In this document: positions 36,001-42,877 of the stretch, one piece after another | Layout of the letters: each line of letters opens with the position of its first letter | How positions within the stretch are numbered: the stretch's first letter is position 1 | Source: Aquimarina sp. AU58 | Lineage (GTDB): Bacteria > Bacteroidota > Bacteroidia > Flavobacteriales > Flavobacteriaceae | DNA length: 64,000 nt | Direction: 5' to 3' | NCBI RefSeq assembly: GCF_900312745.1 | Contig: NZ_OMPD01000014.1 | Coordinates: 2,480,001-2,544,000, forward strand | Position numbers and translations under genes: made by a program | The notes under the pieces: generated by a model | What the model was told of the DNA's origin: nothing | Database searches by the model: none | What the model saw: only the letters and a program-made list of their open reading frames with translations

Positions 36001-36122
36001 GTGGTAAAGAATATATAGAAATACATGTGCCTACCGAGCTATACATAAAGCTTGAGGACGAAGCCAGAAGGCAGGCAGAAGAAGATAATCCATTTGATGA
36101 AGATAATGAAACCGTGGAATAA
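33054..36122 (+). CDS. Phage DNA primase-helicase (1022 aa)
   Basis: Fusion-type replication protein. The N-terminal zinc ribbon has CPVC (C40, C43) and CFPC (C60, C63), the CHC2-like primase finger. A TOPRIM-like segment follows (about residues 250-310, YIQEGELKAEKA and VVFVLDEDWD). The C-terminal half is a superfamily-3/D5-like helicase: Walker A GRSGKS (723-728), Walker B CVFIDD, and a sensor-like FYITTNHAL...RSRQILLGF. It unwinds and primes phage DNA. No phage polymerase is visible in this window, so the host polymerase is likely recruited. Longer than T7-type primase-helicases because of a large middle region. Confidence 0.88.
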   Translation: MPYINDDKKKEILDKSTLENTLNAYHPAPKKKGAQLAYDCPVCKKQEKLQYSKSKDIVSCFPCGIRVKFPVDYLMQFHGLSYPESLEELARIESISLEAEKPKSKPKGVRSKKAMEEGDHSFCANKLHGSGLTTDDVKANVYVDGETTKEIPTFRSGTKDERWEIITGDDIIISYYDLEGKPMYYYRKDKSGQSTGSRLLFRRIRFQYPELHKDKNGRPIKYMSPYGSDSKIYIPQAIRNKYKRGAIIKTLYIQEGELKAEKATKHKMMSVGVMGIHNIAYNKKLPLEFELIIKKCKVENVVFVLDEDWDRLSRKIDSSNAADMRPKNFYKAVLNFRNHFYAFTNSDIHLNIYFAHINTNEEGDKGIDDLLTNSLRGKENSLVDICNKNMLDPSEDHKWITFRDITTESHYKLLDYWGLQNKDSFVEKYFDQLEQLPEFKFGKVKYRIVNKEIELAQPLLDHEQYWNEEKAKNKTNYSFNYKRCYVFLQNRGFSRYEVAPRKWIWIHKEDNIVREVDNYQIKDYILDFTKQAINNEAVENMLYSGGNRYLGPDSMGNLEFSYLNLHLPGKGIQYLYFKNCYWKVTDEGFEQTPLKEIQGDVWKDKLRDFEPTKLPLLLKEVHKITAEDAKDNDRLKQYIGEYTIEFTEDGDRCHMLQFIMNTCRFTRKPIKDYDLDEWFHTSRHFLAKLTAIGYMLHRYRNAKILKAVVGMDAKMSEVGASNGRSGKSIIGMLLEHLIPTVTIPGKKRDLLEDRFIFEEVDERTECVFIDDVRMNFDIEALFPSITGKFTVEKKGLGKQTLPAHLPQKFYITTNHALKGEGGSFRSRQILLGFSDWYNEKYEPVDDFGVLFFDEWDTDQHNLCYNMAALCLHLYFKHGIIEAPQDELNQRKIRQDLGESFIDWANSYFSNPNNVNTRVLKFDMYRVDQGSPSHRTHGNGFGNVYPTETKWTNMTKFKEKLRKYASFKGWDYNPSTNGKDIKSSGKEYIEIHVPTELYIKLEDEARRQAEEDNPFDEDNETVE

Positions 36123-36342
36123 AATACTAGCGCATTTTGGTATCACAGTCACAACAATTGTTGATGATCATGGGGTAGAGAATCTTTTTTCTATCGATCC
36201 AAAAGCAATAGTGATTCCTAAAGGAGCACATGTTTTTGATAAAGAAAAGGATCCTGTAATCACTAGTGAAAATAAGAAACGAGAGCTAACAAAGCTCAAA
36301 ATTAAAATAGCGAATAAAATAATCAGAAAAGTATTTCAATAA
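36097..36342 (+). CDS. Small phage protein (81 aa), unknown
   Basis: The frame is open to 36052, but ATG 36097 or 36106 leaves a sensible overlap (17-26 bp) with the primase-helicase. Core MKPWNKILAHFGITVTTIVDDHGVENLFSIDPKAIVIPKGAHVF... looks alpha/beta with a basic C-terminal helix. No family recognised. It overlaps the methyltransferase start by one base. Confidence 0.6.
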   Translation: MKIMKPWNKILAHFGITVTTIVDDHGVENLFSIDPKAIVIPKGAHVFDKEKDPVITSENKKRELTKLKIKIANKIIRKVFQ

Positions 36343-36911
36343 TGAAAACGGAACATGAAAACTTCAAGAACGATTTTCAAACCCCAATTAATGTGGCTAG
36401 ATATATGGTTTCTTTAATCCCAAATGAATCTAGAACAGTATTAGAACCAACTCCAGGATTAGGAACGCTGGTTAAGTTGTTAAAAGAATACAATGTAACC
36501 GCCCCAGAAGATTATTTTTTATTAGAAAAACAAAGATGGGATACTATCATCATGAATCCACCATTTGCATTGAAATATACCAACATTGAAAATGCTCCTT
36601 TAGAAAGAATTAATAAAGGAATGAAAATGGGATATCAGATCTTATTTGAATGTATGCAAATGACAGATAATGTTATAGCCCTAATGCCCTGGTTTACGAT
36701 TTCTGATTCTGATATCAGATTAAAATCTTTAAAAAAATATGGATTAAAATCACTAACAGCTTTACCAAGAAAAACGTTTCAATACGCAAGAGTTCAAACA
36801 GTAATTATAGAATTGGTTAGAGGTTATAAAAAGGATACTTCCTTTAAAGTTTTTGATCTTCTAAATAGTGGATTAGAATATACAGAACCGGAATTATTCA
36901 GCAATCACTAA
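36342..36911 (+). CDS. Phage N6-adenine DNA methyltransferase (189 aa)
   Basis: SAM-binding motif I is LEPTPGLGTLVKLL (residues about 34-47) and the catalytic motif IV is NPPF (N72-F75) within TIIMNPPFALKY, typical of N6-adenine methyltransferases. C-terminal strands (VQTVIIELVRGYK) complete the fold. No restriction endonuclease is nearby, so it is an orphan enzyme, probably protecting phage DNA from host restriction or marking it for regulation. It starts at the TAATG junction with the previous gene. Confidence 0.85.
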   Translation: MKTEHENFKNDFQTPINVARYMVSLIPNESRTVLEPTPGLGTLVKLLKEYNVTAPEDYFLLEKQRWDTIIMNPPFALKYTNIENAPLERINKGMKMGYQILFECMQMTDNVIALMPWFTISDSDIRLKSLKKYGLKSLTALPRKTFQYARVQTVIIELVRGYKKDTSFKVFDLLNSGLEYTEPELFSNH

Positions 36912-36922
36912 ATACCTCCAAC

Positions 36923-37135
36923 ATGAAAATGAAAACTATTAAAAACCCAGATAGAGTAAATAGACTCTACCAAAAAGGAACAAAGGATTGGGAGCATCAA
37001 TTCAACATGCTACTACCGGATGGTAAAACCTGCAGTGATTGTATTCACGCCAATCGATGTCTTACACTGTTTGGTCAGGAGATAAGGAATACAACATGCC
37101 AATTTCATCCTAACAGATATACCGAAAAACCATAA
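36923..37135 (+). CDS. Small four-cysteine protein (70 aa), possible metal-binding
   Basis: Contains CSDCIHANRC (CxxCx6C) and a later TTCQFHP, giving four Cys plus His that could bind zinc or iron. The N-terminus is basic. Small phage proteins of this type are common in flavobacterial early regions, but I cannot name the family. Confidence 0.65.
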   Translation: MKMKTIKNPDRVNRLYQKGTKDWEHQFNMLLPDGKTCSDCIHANRCLTLFGQEIRNTTCQFHPNRYTEKP

Positions 37136-37166
37136 AAACAAAATATCAACCCTTAAAACCTAAACG

Positions 37167-37349
37167 ATGAAAAAACCAATACATCAAATTGAAATCATGG
37201 AGAAAACCTTTACAAGACAAGAACTAATCAACGCTCAGGTTAAACTCAATAAAGAGTTTCTGTACAATCCAGAAAGTTTTACAGAAATAACACAAGACGT
37301 TGAATGTGCCGAAATGCAAATAGATGATTTAATAACTCGAGTAAAATAG
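37167..37349 (+). CDS. Small acidic phage protein (60 aa), unknown
   Basis: MKKPIHQIEIMEKTFTRQEL... is helical and acidic (ECAEMQIDDLITRVK). The ATG codon at 37197 is a second possible start (MEKTFTRQEL). No motif; early operon. Confidence 0.55.
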   Translation: MKKPIHQIEIMEKTFTRQELINAQVKLNKEFLYNPESFTEITQDVECAEMQIDDLITRVK

Positions 37350-37359
37350 AATAATAAAA

Positions 37360-37698
37360 ATGAGCGGAATCAATTACGAAATACAAAATAGAAAACTAGC
37401 AACCTTCAAACACACCTTCGATTATAATTTTTGTAAGCGTAAATACAATGAATATGCTCTAATGGATTTAGAGAAATTCAAAGAATGTTTACTAGAAAAA
37501 GAATCGTTAGGCGAGATCGGTCATTTATGCTGCTTTGTGTTATGGGTGAAAAACAAAGAACAGCATGAGTATCAGGATTCTCTAGGAGACTATGGAATCA
37601 TTCACTTGCTTTTTCACTGTGCAGAAAGTATCGATCAGGTGGAGTTGCACGCAGAGTATATACATAGATTATTTAAAGAAGATATAAAACTAAGCTAA
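37360..37698 (+). CDS. Phage protein of unknown function (112 aa)
   Basis: MSGINYEIQNRKLATFKHTFDYNFCKRKYNEYALMD... with a central LGEIGHLCCFVLWVKN and a His/Glu-rich C-terminal part (LLFHCAESIDQVELHAEYIHRLF). Probably cytoplasmic alpha/beta. No family recognised. Ends 2 bp before the next start. Confidence 0.6.
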   Translation: MSGINYEIQNRKLATFKHTFDYNFCKRKYNEYALMDLEKFKECLLEKESLGEIGHLCCFVLWVKNKEQHEYQDSLGDYGIIHLLFHCAESIDQVELHAEYIHRLFKEDIKLS

Positions 37699-37700
37699 TC

Positions 37701-38030
37701 ATGAAAACAAAACACTTAATCATAACAATCATTTTAGGTCTAATAGTAGGAGGTTCCACCTTTCTAATTATTGAATCGCGTAGACCAAAACCATTAATTA
37801 TTATCAATACTGAAAATTTAGGATTCTGTCCAACAGATAGGGGAGAACTCGAAAAAATCAAATACGATTACGATAACGGTAAAAGCGAAATAAAATACAT
37901 GCTTTACCGAGGTTCTTCAGATTACGAATATATAAGCAAGGAGGAAGCTTTAAAACTATGCGATCCAGATTTGCATTATGTTAAGGATACACTTAATAAT
38001 TGGCGTATTGATGATGAAGATTATGATTAA
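37701..38030 (+). CDS. Membrane-anchored small protein (109 aa)
   Basis: One N-terminal hydrophobic segment (LIITIILGLIVGGSTFLII) acts as anchor or uncleaved signal, then a polar acidic domain ending in DDEDYD. The bulk probably faces the periplasm. No family recognised. Confidence 0.6.
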   Translation: MKTKHLIITIILGLIVGGSTFLIIESRRPKPLIIINTENLGFCPTDRGELEKIKYDYDNGKSEIKYMLYRGSSDYEYISKEEALKLCDPDLHYVKDTLNNWRIDDEDYD

Positions 38031-38053
38031 TAAAACAACTTAAATGAGAAACG

Positions 38054-38233
38054 ATGTCAGATACGTATATCAACAAACAGGAAAGAAAATCAATTGTCAT
38101 GGCAATCGATTTTATAAAACAAGAGAGAAGTAAAGCCAAGGCTCTACAAGATACATATAAGCATATACACTTATGCGAAATAGAATCAGGATTAAAGTCA
38201 CTAGCAAAAAAGAAAAATACTAAACAGATATGA
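38054..38233 (+). CDS. Small basic helical protein (59 aa)
   Basis: MSDTYINKQERKSIVMAIDF... reads through to KKNTKQI with the stop overlapping the next ATG (ATGA). Highly charged and helical, one Cys. Typical early phage accessory protein; function unknown. Confidence 0.5.
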   Translation: MSDTYINKQERKSIVMAIDFIKQERSKAKALQDTYKHIHLCEIESGLKSLAKKKNTKQI

Positions 38234-38772
38234 ATCAGGTAAAAGAGTTTTTAGAATATATTTTTAATGCAATTAAGATATGGATTATCATACAGCCGTG
38301 GGAAACGGGATTACGAGTTAGGTTTGGTAAACACATTAAAAAACTAGAGAAAGGAATATATTTTAGAATACCATATTTTGATAGCGTTTACAAGCAAGAA
38401 AAGCGTTTACGAGTATGTTCTTTACCAATGCAAACATTAACTACTAGAGACAATAAAACAATTACTCTAAATGGCGCAATTGGATATAAAATAACCGATA
38501 TCGAAAATCTATACGGTACGTTGTATCATCCGCAGACTACAATTTCTAATTTATGTATGAGCTATTTAAATGAGCATGTTATCAGGTTAAGTGCGGAATC
38601 ATTGGACTTAGAAATAATGGAGAATTATGTAATCGAAAAATTGAAAGAAAAAAAGTATGGGTTATGCTTTCAGTATTTTAAAATCACCAATTATGCCTTA
38701 GTAAATACTTATAGATTGATTCAAGATCAAAGCTGGATTAATGAGGATATAGGAGTAGATATAAAATCTTAA
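38230..38772 (+). CDS. SPFH/band-7 domain membrane protein (phage-encoded)
   Basis: 180 aa. The N-terminal amphipathic/hydrophobic helix (FNAIKIWIIIQPWE) is followed by the band-7 signature: TGLRVRFGKHIKKLEKGIYFRIPYFDSVYKQEKRLRVCSLPMQTLTTRDNKTITLNGAIGYKITD, then the helical LDLEIMENYVIEKLKEKKYGL. SPFH proteins (stomatin, prohibitin, HflK/C) form membrane-associated rings that control proteases or microdomains. A phage copy could modulate host HflKC-FtsH or membrane integrity; this is inference. It ends the early operon. Confidence 0.8.
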   Translation: MNQVKEFLEYIFNAIKIWIIIQPWETGLRVRFGKHIKKLEKGIYFRIPYFDSVYKQEKRLRVCSLPMQTLTTRDNKTITLNGAIGYKITDIENLYGTLYHPQTTISNLCMSYLNEHVIRLSAESLDLEIMENYVIEKLKEKKYGLCFQYFKITNYALVNTYRLIQDQSWINEDIGVDIKS

Positions 38773-38878
38773 ATAAAACACTTAATAATTAGAACTATGA
38801 AAGAAAAAAGTAATAGTAAGAAATGTAGCCTGTGGAAAACCACATGGTAGTACAATCATGATATAATACTTTTGGATG

Positions 38879-39019
38879 ATGCTAAAGTGGTTAAAAAAAA
38901 TATATGAATTTCAAAGGTATAAGTACATGACGAGAAAGCACAACTTATGCATATGCAACCCTAAGAAATTACTTACTCCTGATAGTAAACATTGCCTCAA
39001 TTGCGGACGTAAAATATAG
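38879..39019 (+). CDS. Small zinc-ribbon-like protein (46 aa)
   Basis: ATG 38879, basic N-terminus MLKWLKKIYEFQRYKYMTRK, then HNLCICN and KHCLNCGRK, two Cys pairs spaced as in a zinc ribbon. Not coupled to neighbours. Support is the Cys pattern and basic charge only. Confidence 0.45.
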   Translation: MLKWLKKIYEFQRYKYMTRKHNLCICNPKKLLTPDSKHCLNCGRKI

Positions 39020-39060
39020 ATTCCCCAATCATTGATTTTATGTATTTAAAATTGGACAGG

Positions 39061-39095
39061 AAACCCTTTGGTGTAGCTAACCGGAGGGTTTTTGT
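39061..39095 (+). terminator. Rho-independent terminator after the early operon
   Basis: AAACCCT (39061-39067) pairs with AGGGTTT (39085-39091), followed by TTTGTTTT. It closes the early region on the + strand. Confidence 0.7.
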
Positions 39096-39181
39096 TTTAC
39101 TGTAAAGACGGATAAAGATTAAGAAAAAAGTTGTTTCTAGAGTTAATCCTATCTAACTTTAGATAATAAATTTATAAAAAT

Positions 39182-39331
39182 ATGAAATACATATTACTGC
39201 AATCGAGTAAGTTAAATCTATTAGAAGATAAAGTTAAATATGAACTAAAGAACGGAGGATCTGTATTAGGAGAGATCCAGTCATATAATACAGATAATTG
39301 TTTAATGTATTCACAATTAATCAAAAAATAA
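39182..39331 (+). CDS. Small phage protein (49 aa), unknown
   Basis: MKYILLQSSKLNLLEDKVKY... reads to SQLIKK. It is a short alpha/beta protein with an NGGSV turn. It lies just after the early terminator and 10 bp before the next gene, on the same strand. No motif. Confidence 0.45.
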   Translation: MKYILLQSSKLNLLEDKVKYELKNGGSVLGEIQSYNTDNCLMYSQLIKK

Positions 39332-39341
39332 TTAGAATAAA

Positions 39342-39785
39342 ATGATGAGAATACCTTTAGAATATGAAATTTTGGATAGAATTTTAGAAAAATTGTATAG
39401 TTCAAAAAATATAACAGAATCAGACATTGTTCTACCTGAAAAATTACTTAACCAAAAGCTATTGAAGAAAATGGTAAAAAAGTTTATTACGAATCATTCA
39501 AAAACCGAAAATAAATTAGTGGAATCTAAATTAGAATATATCTTAAGAGCTGCTTTTACATTTTTACATGAAGAAAAATTAATCGTTTATAAGCAGCATG
39601 GGAGTAACTCTGCAGGAAAAATAAGATATGCAGGCATTGTAAAATTAATGGATGGAGGTTTTGTTGGAGAATATAAACGTAACACTATAAATAAACGCCT
39701 ACAGAGAATGTTTTGGATATTTTCTACACTTTCTTTTTTATTGGCTTTAATCTCTATCCTAATTTCTTTAAAACAAAAGATTTGA
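39342..39785 (+). CDS. Tail-anchored membrane protein (147 aa), unknown
   Basis: A helical, charged N-terminal domain (YEILDRILEKLYSSKNITESDI..., LRAAFTFLHEEKLIVYKQHG) resembles a winged-helix-like fold but is not assignable. A C-terminal hydrophobic helix (MFWIFSTLSFLLALISILISL) ends at a KQK tail, which suggests C-terminal membrane anchoring. Start 39342 or 39345 (two Met). Probably co-transcribed with the 49-aa gene. Confidence 0.6.
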   Translation: MMRIPLEYEILDRILEKLYSSKNITESDIVLPEKLLNQKLLKKMVKKFITNHSKTENKLVESKLEYILRAAFTFLHEEKLIVYKQHGSNSAGKIRYAGIVKLMDGGFVGEYKRNTINKRLQRMFWIFSTLSFLLALISILISLKQKI

Positions 39786-39849
39786 TAATAGTATCTTATA
39801 AATTATATATTGAAATAGTAAAATTTTTTACATCATCCAAAAAATTTTG

Positions 39850-40080
39850 TACATTTGTCGTATTATTTAAAATAATATTAAAGAAAACCGTCCAGTGCTA
39901 ATGGACGGCTATCAAAATGAAAAACGGTACTATTATTCGCCTTTTTCAATACAAACGAAATTAATCGCTCTTTAATACTACCAGTATTAGTAACATTAGA
40001 AATAGTTCTAACTCCATTTCTGATATGTAAGGGAGATTAACAATTATAAAAAAACTAGAAATGGTACTTCTAGTTTTTTT
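39850..40080 (+). ncRNA. Candidate small RNA or small-peptide transcript
   Basis: A gene-free stretch with an exact -7 box TACATTTG (39850-39857), a stable hairpin CCGTCCA-N7-TGGACGG (39888-39908) and a strong terminator (40052-40080), so a transcript of about 215 nt is expected. It contains two tiny frames (24 codons from 39901; 15 codons from about 39917), so a leader or peptide gene is possible. No RNA family is recognised. Confidence 0.45.
40052..40080 (+). terminator. Rho-independent terminator
   Basis: AAACTAGAA (40052-40060) pairs with TTCTAGTTT (40068-40076), 7-nt loop, then a T-run to 40080. The preceding A-run makes it usable in both directions. Confidence 0.8.
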
Positions 40081-40474
40081 TATGCCCCCAATTTAGCAAA
40101 GCTATAATTGTATTAAGGAATTATTCCTTAAATGCATAAAACTAGACCAAAGATAAATAAATTCACTCTTGATAATTTAAATAGTTATTCAGAATTATTA
40201 ACTAAAATTATTAAAGTTATTGACTATATATATAAATTTTAGGAGTATTTGGTTGTCCAGTTTATGAGATTATTTGAAGTAATTTTCATTATTTATTTCT
40301 GAAGCTTTTCTAATATAATATATAAGCCTCCATTTTCCAAATTTTTACATATATAGCCATTTTATGCAAATTGAGGTTTATTTATAGATTTTTTACTAAT
40401 AGATCTAATATTATTTCTGTTATGTTTTTGTATCATTTTCTGTTGTAAATTGCATAAAATTAAATAATATTATT
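40081..40474. other. AT-rich stretch without a gene
   Basis: No credible reading frame. Holds a perfect palindrome TTAAGGAA-TTA-TTCCTTAA at 40113-40131 and otherwise low-complexity AT-rich sequence. It presumably includes the promoter of the 40475 gene, but no clear -7 box is seen. Confidence 0.6.
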
Positions 40475-40705
40475 ATGCACAAGATTGGATATATAAATAG
40501 TAAGTATCAAATTATATTGAAAGATGTAGCACAGGGATTTTATACAGATACTGATGATCAGACTATTGTTAAGGGGTGGCTAGAAGATGATAGAATCAAT
40601 ATAGAAATGACCAATAGATATAATAACTTTCCATATAAAATTAGTAATCTAGATAAAAGCGAATATGTTTATGCAAATAAAGTAGATATGTCTAAAGGAT
40701 ATTAA
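40475..40705 (+). CDS. Small phage protein (76 aa), unknown
   Basis: MHKIGYINSKYQIILKDVAQGFYTDTDDQTIVKGWLEDDRINIEM... is polar and beta-rich, cytoplasmic. It follows 400 bp of AT-rich DNA and precedes a DUF2158-like frame with a 5-bp overlap. No family recognised. Confidence 0.5.
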   Translation: MHKIGYINSKYQIILKDVAQGFYTDTDDQTIVKGWLEDDRINIEMTNRYNNFPYKISNLDKSEYVYANKVDMSKGY

Positions 40706-40883
40706 TTTAAAAATCATCGATAATATAACCAAAGACGATACCGTACAACTAGAAATCGATAGCCCAAAGATGACTGTCCTTGGGGTTGATACAAATGGTT
40801 ATGCCTTTTGCTCTTGGACAAATATACGTGGTGATGAAATGCGTGGATCTTTCCCAATACACTCCTTAAAAAAAATATCGTAA
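40701..40883 (+). CDS. DUF2158/YodC-like small protein, no ATG start visible
   Basis: The frame is open from 40686 to the stop at 40883. It encodes DTVQLEIDSPKMTVLGVDTNGYAFCSWTNIRGDEMRGSFPIHSLKKIS, matching the DUF2158 (YodC) pattern: VqL, PkMTV, CsW, FP..L. There is no ATG/GTG/TTG at the expected place; the first ATG (40770) would cut off the first strand. It may use ATT near 40701, or it may be a decayed or frameshifted gene. The family is a small beta-barrel domain of unknown role. Confidence 0.55.
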   Translation: MNLKIIDNITKDDTVQLEIDSPKMTVLGVDTNGYAFCSWTNIRGDEMRGSFPIHSLKKIS

Positions 40884-40917
40884 ATTAGGAATTGGGAAAA
40901 CTATAACTACTAAATAT

Positions 40918-41658
40918 ATGTGTTACCATGCTGCACAAGAAAGAAACGTCCGTCTACTGGAGAAAAGGTACAGAGTAAAAAGAACAGAATTATTCGATAT
41001 TAGAGATAACGATTTTAGTGCTTACCATTTTAACGGCTATGCTCATCCAGATATGTTATTCATTCCGCAGGAGAGCAAAGAAGAGTTGATACCAGGACTT
41101 TGGGGAATCATGCCACACACACAACATGGAGCGTATCAAAACGATTACTATAAAAAAATTGCTCCTAAAGGCGGTGGGTTAAATGCCAGAAGTGAAAGTG
41201 CATTTGATCATTTTATCTATAAGTGGAGTATTTTTGAGAGAAGATGTATCATTCCATTATCAGGATTCTTTGAACCACATAAGTTTAACGGAGTTTCTTA
41301 TCCATGTTTTTTTAGTGCCAAAGATGATGATGTTTTATCTGTAGCCGGTATATATTCAGTAGGTAACGATGGTACAGTAAGTTTCACTATTTTTACCAAG
41401 CAGGCAAGCCCTTGGTTTGCTAAAATTCACAACAAATCTGGTGATAAAAGACAAATTGTACTACTGGATAAAGAACTCGAAAAAGAATGGCTTAGAGATG
41501 ATTTAAATGAGAATCATATCAAGGAGTTATTTAATGTAAAATATGATGATAGCTTATTGTCAGCACATCCAGTAAGTCGAGATCTGTTTTCACGATCTAT
41601 TGATAGTAATAGAAAAGATATAAAAGAACCGGTTGATTATCCTGGGTTAACTATTTAA
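40918..41658 (+). CDS. SOS-response-associated peptidase family protein (HMCES/YedK-like)
   Basis: 246 aa, full length. Catalytic Cys2 directly follows Met (MCYHA), which requires Met removal. Conserved motifs: NARSES (about residue 90), RRCIIPLSGFFEPH with the catalytic Glu, and a late His region (KIHNKSG). This family covalently traps abasic sites in single-stranded DNA as a thiazolidine crosslink, protecting them during replication. A phage copy could protect replicating DNA or counter base-excision attack. It overlaps a convergent gene by 4 bp. Confidence 0.9.
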   Translation: MCYHAAQERNVRLLEKRYRVKRTELFDIRDNDFSAYHFNGYAHPDMLFIPQESKEELIPGLWGIMPHTQHGAYQNDYYKKIAPKGGGLNARSESAFDHFIYKWSIFERRCIIPLSGFFEPHKFNGVSYPCFFSAKDDDVLSVAGIYSVGNDGTVSFTIFTKQASPWFAKIHNKSGDKRQIVLLDKELEKEWLRDDLNENHIKELFNVKYDDSLLSAHPVSRDLFSRSIDSNRKDIKEPVDYPGLTI

Positions 41659-41957
41659 CGAACCTCTTGCCACAACCAGATTCCTTTATGATCATTAAAA
41701 TAATATCGAATGTCATCACATTCAAAGTTTTTATATCGATCTATTAACCCAGTAAATATTGAGATACTAGCTCTTAAACTTCTTTTCCCAGAATAATCTC
41801 CACCAATGCCACGATAAGAATATATTTTATTTTTAAGATGAGCGTAGTATATGCCATCATTCATTACTTTGATAGAGGAAAGCCCACAATAGGCCCGGTT
41901 TATCTTTTTTTCGATAAACTCTTCATCTATTTCGATTATGTTGTTAGATAATGACAT
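41655..41957 (-). CDS. Small protein (100 aa), unknown, convergent to HMCES gene
   Basis: MSLSNNIIEIDEEFIEKKINRAYCGLSSIKVMNDGIYYAHLKNKIYSY... has an acidic N-terminus and an aromatic-rich C-terminus (YYFNDHKGIWLWQEV). It is the only - strand gene between the lysogeny operon and the window's end, so it may be expressed separately, perhaps in the lysogen. A perfect palindrome (41994-42016) lies 37 bp upstream of its start and could be its operator. Confidence 0.6.
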   Translation of the reverse strand: MSLSNNIIEIDEEFIEKKINRAYCGLSSIKVMNDGIYYAHLKNKIYSYRGIGGDYSGKRSLRASISIFTGLIDRYKNFECDDIRYYFNDHKGIWLWQEVR

Positions 41958-41993
41958 TCGGAAATTTTCCCAAATATAGGAAATAATCCTAAT

Positions 41994-42016
41994 AATTTAC
42001 GGTTTTACCGTAAATT
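41994..42016. promoter_or_regulatory. Perfect palindrome AATTTACGGT-TTT-ACCGTAAATT (operator-like)
   Basis: 10-bp perfect arms with a 3-nt centre, upstream of the - strand 100-aa gene. The core TTACGG...CCGTAA recurs at 28306 and 28436 at the prophage's left end. Confidence 0.5.
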
Positions 42017-42048
42017 GAGTATGGTTGATATTGGAGAATTACCATATA

Positions 42049-42376
42049 GCACGATTGTACACTATTTGAGTAAACCAGGGTAAAGCTCTTCAGGATTATT
42101 TACCTTTCTTACATTACTTGTTTTTTCTATTTTCCCCCACACCCCCAATTAAAAGAGTAATAATAAATAGTGCTTTCATGCAAAAGTTGGTAAATCCTTT
42201 CTGGAAACGACTAAAAAAAGGCAAAAACCTATATATACTATATCTTTCTTTTACTTTAATTAATTAATAAAATAAGTAAAGAAAATCGTGCTTTTGTGCT
42301 TTCGATGTTAACTATTTAAAAATCAATTATTTATAAAGCACGATTTTAGCACGATTTTAGCACGATTCGCACGATT
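42049..42376. repeat. GCACGATT repeats, including a four-unit tandem cluster
   Basis: GCACGATT at 42049, an inverted copy at 42284, then a cluster at 42338, 42349, 42360 and 42369 (spacings 11, 11 and 9 bp), in the gene-free gap between 41957 and 42434. Spacing near one helical turn suggests a protein-binding array such as an iteron-type origin or a late-gene regulator site. The cluster ends 18 bp before the late promoter. Confidence 0.7.
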
Positions 42377-42393
42377 TAATATTCAAGTAAGTA

Positions 42394-42430
42394 ATGTCCA
42401 CATAAATATCTGGTGTTCATACTATTATTG
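42394..42430 (+). promoter_or_regulatory. Late promoter 1 (ATGTCC...TATTATTG)
   Basis: ATGTCC at 42394-42399 and TATTATTG at 42423-42430. Both elements and the exact 23-bp spacing recur at 52226 and 60615. The start codon of the first tail gene lies 4 bp after the -7-like box. Confidence 0.6.
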
Positions 42431-42433
42431 AGT

Positions 42434-42877
42434 ATGATTCTGCAGCGAAACGATAACCTTATTTCTAATATCTGTAAAGTGTACTTAAAATCGGTGCACG
42501 GTAAGGCTTTTCCTTTATTATCAGAAACGCATACAAGTCTTTCAAAAATCAGATGGAGTAGTAATGCAACTACGACAAAGGCAGGTCTTCGGTATAAAAA
42601 TAGTCTTAGGCTTGTGTATAGAGGATTATCAGAAGAAATTTTCACAGAGCTGGACCAACTATTAAAAGGCCATTATGAGGTTGTTGTAAAAACAAATTAT
42701 GGAGATCATTATAGGTTGTCAGGATCTAAAAATCCAATGATTTCTAAAAACAGGTTCAGAACCAGAGAGTCTGTGATAACATTACAAAATGAAGATTTTT
42801 TACCTATAGAATATATCAGTCAAGATTTAGCAAATGACTATGGTTTTGCTTACGTGTTAAGTTTTGGTTTATCATAA
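42434..42877 (+). CDS. Phage structural-region protein (147 aa), unknown
   Basis: I chose ATG 42434 over 42413 because the late promoter's -7 box occupies the upstream start region. The protein (MILQRNDNLISNICKVYLKSVHGKAF...) is mixed alpha/beta with a basic centre and the C-terminal motif YGFAYVLSFGLS. It is the first gene of the fibre/tail run and its stop overlaps the next start (TAATG). Function unknown. Confidence 0.6.
   Translation: MILQRNDNLISNICKVYLKSVHGKAFPLLSETHTSLSKIRWSSNATTTKAGLRYKNSLRLVYRGLSEEIFTELDQLLKGHYEVVVKTNYGDHYRLSGSKNPMISKNRFRTRESVITLQNEDFLPIEYISQDLANDYGFAYVLSFGLS

Noticed and set aside
36342-36911. Restriction-modification system
   Set aside because: Only a methyltransferase is present; no neighbouring gene has nuclease motifs.
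38798-38851. 17-codon frame between the SPFH gene and the zinc-ribbon gene
   Set aside because: Too short and without coupling or motif.
42338-42376. CRISPR array
   Set aside because: Units are only 8 bp with 1-3 bp between them; no spacers and no cas genes.
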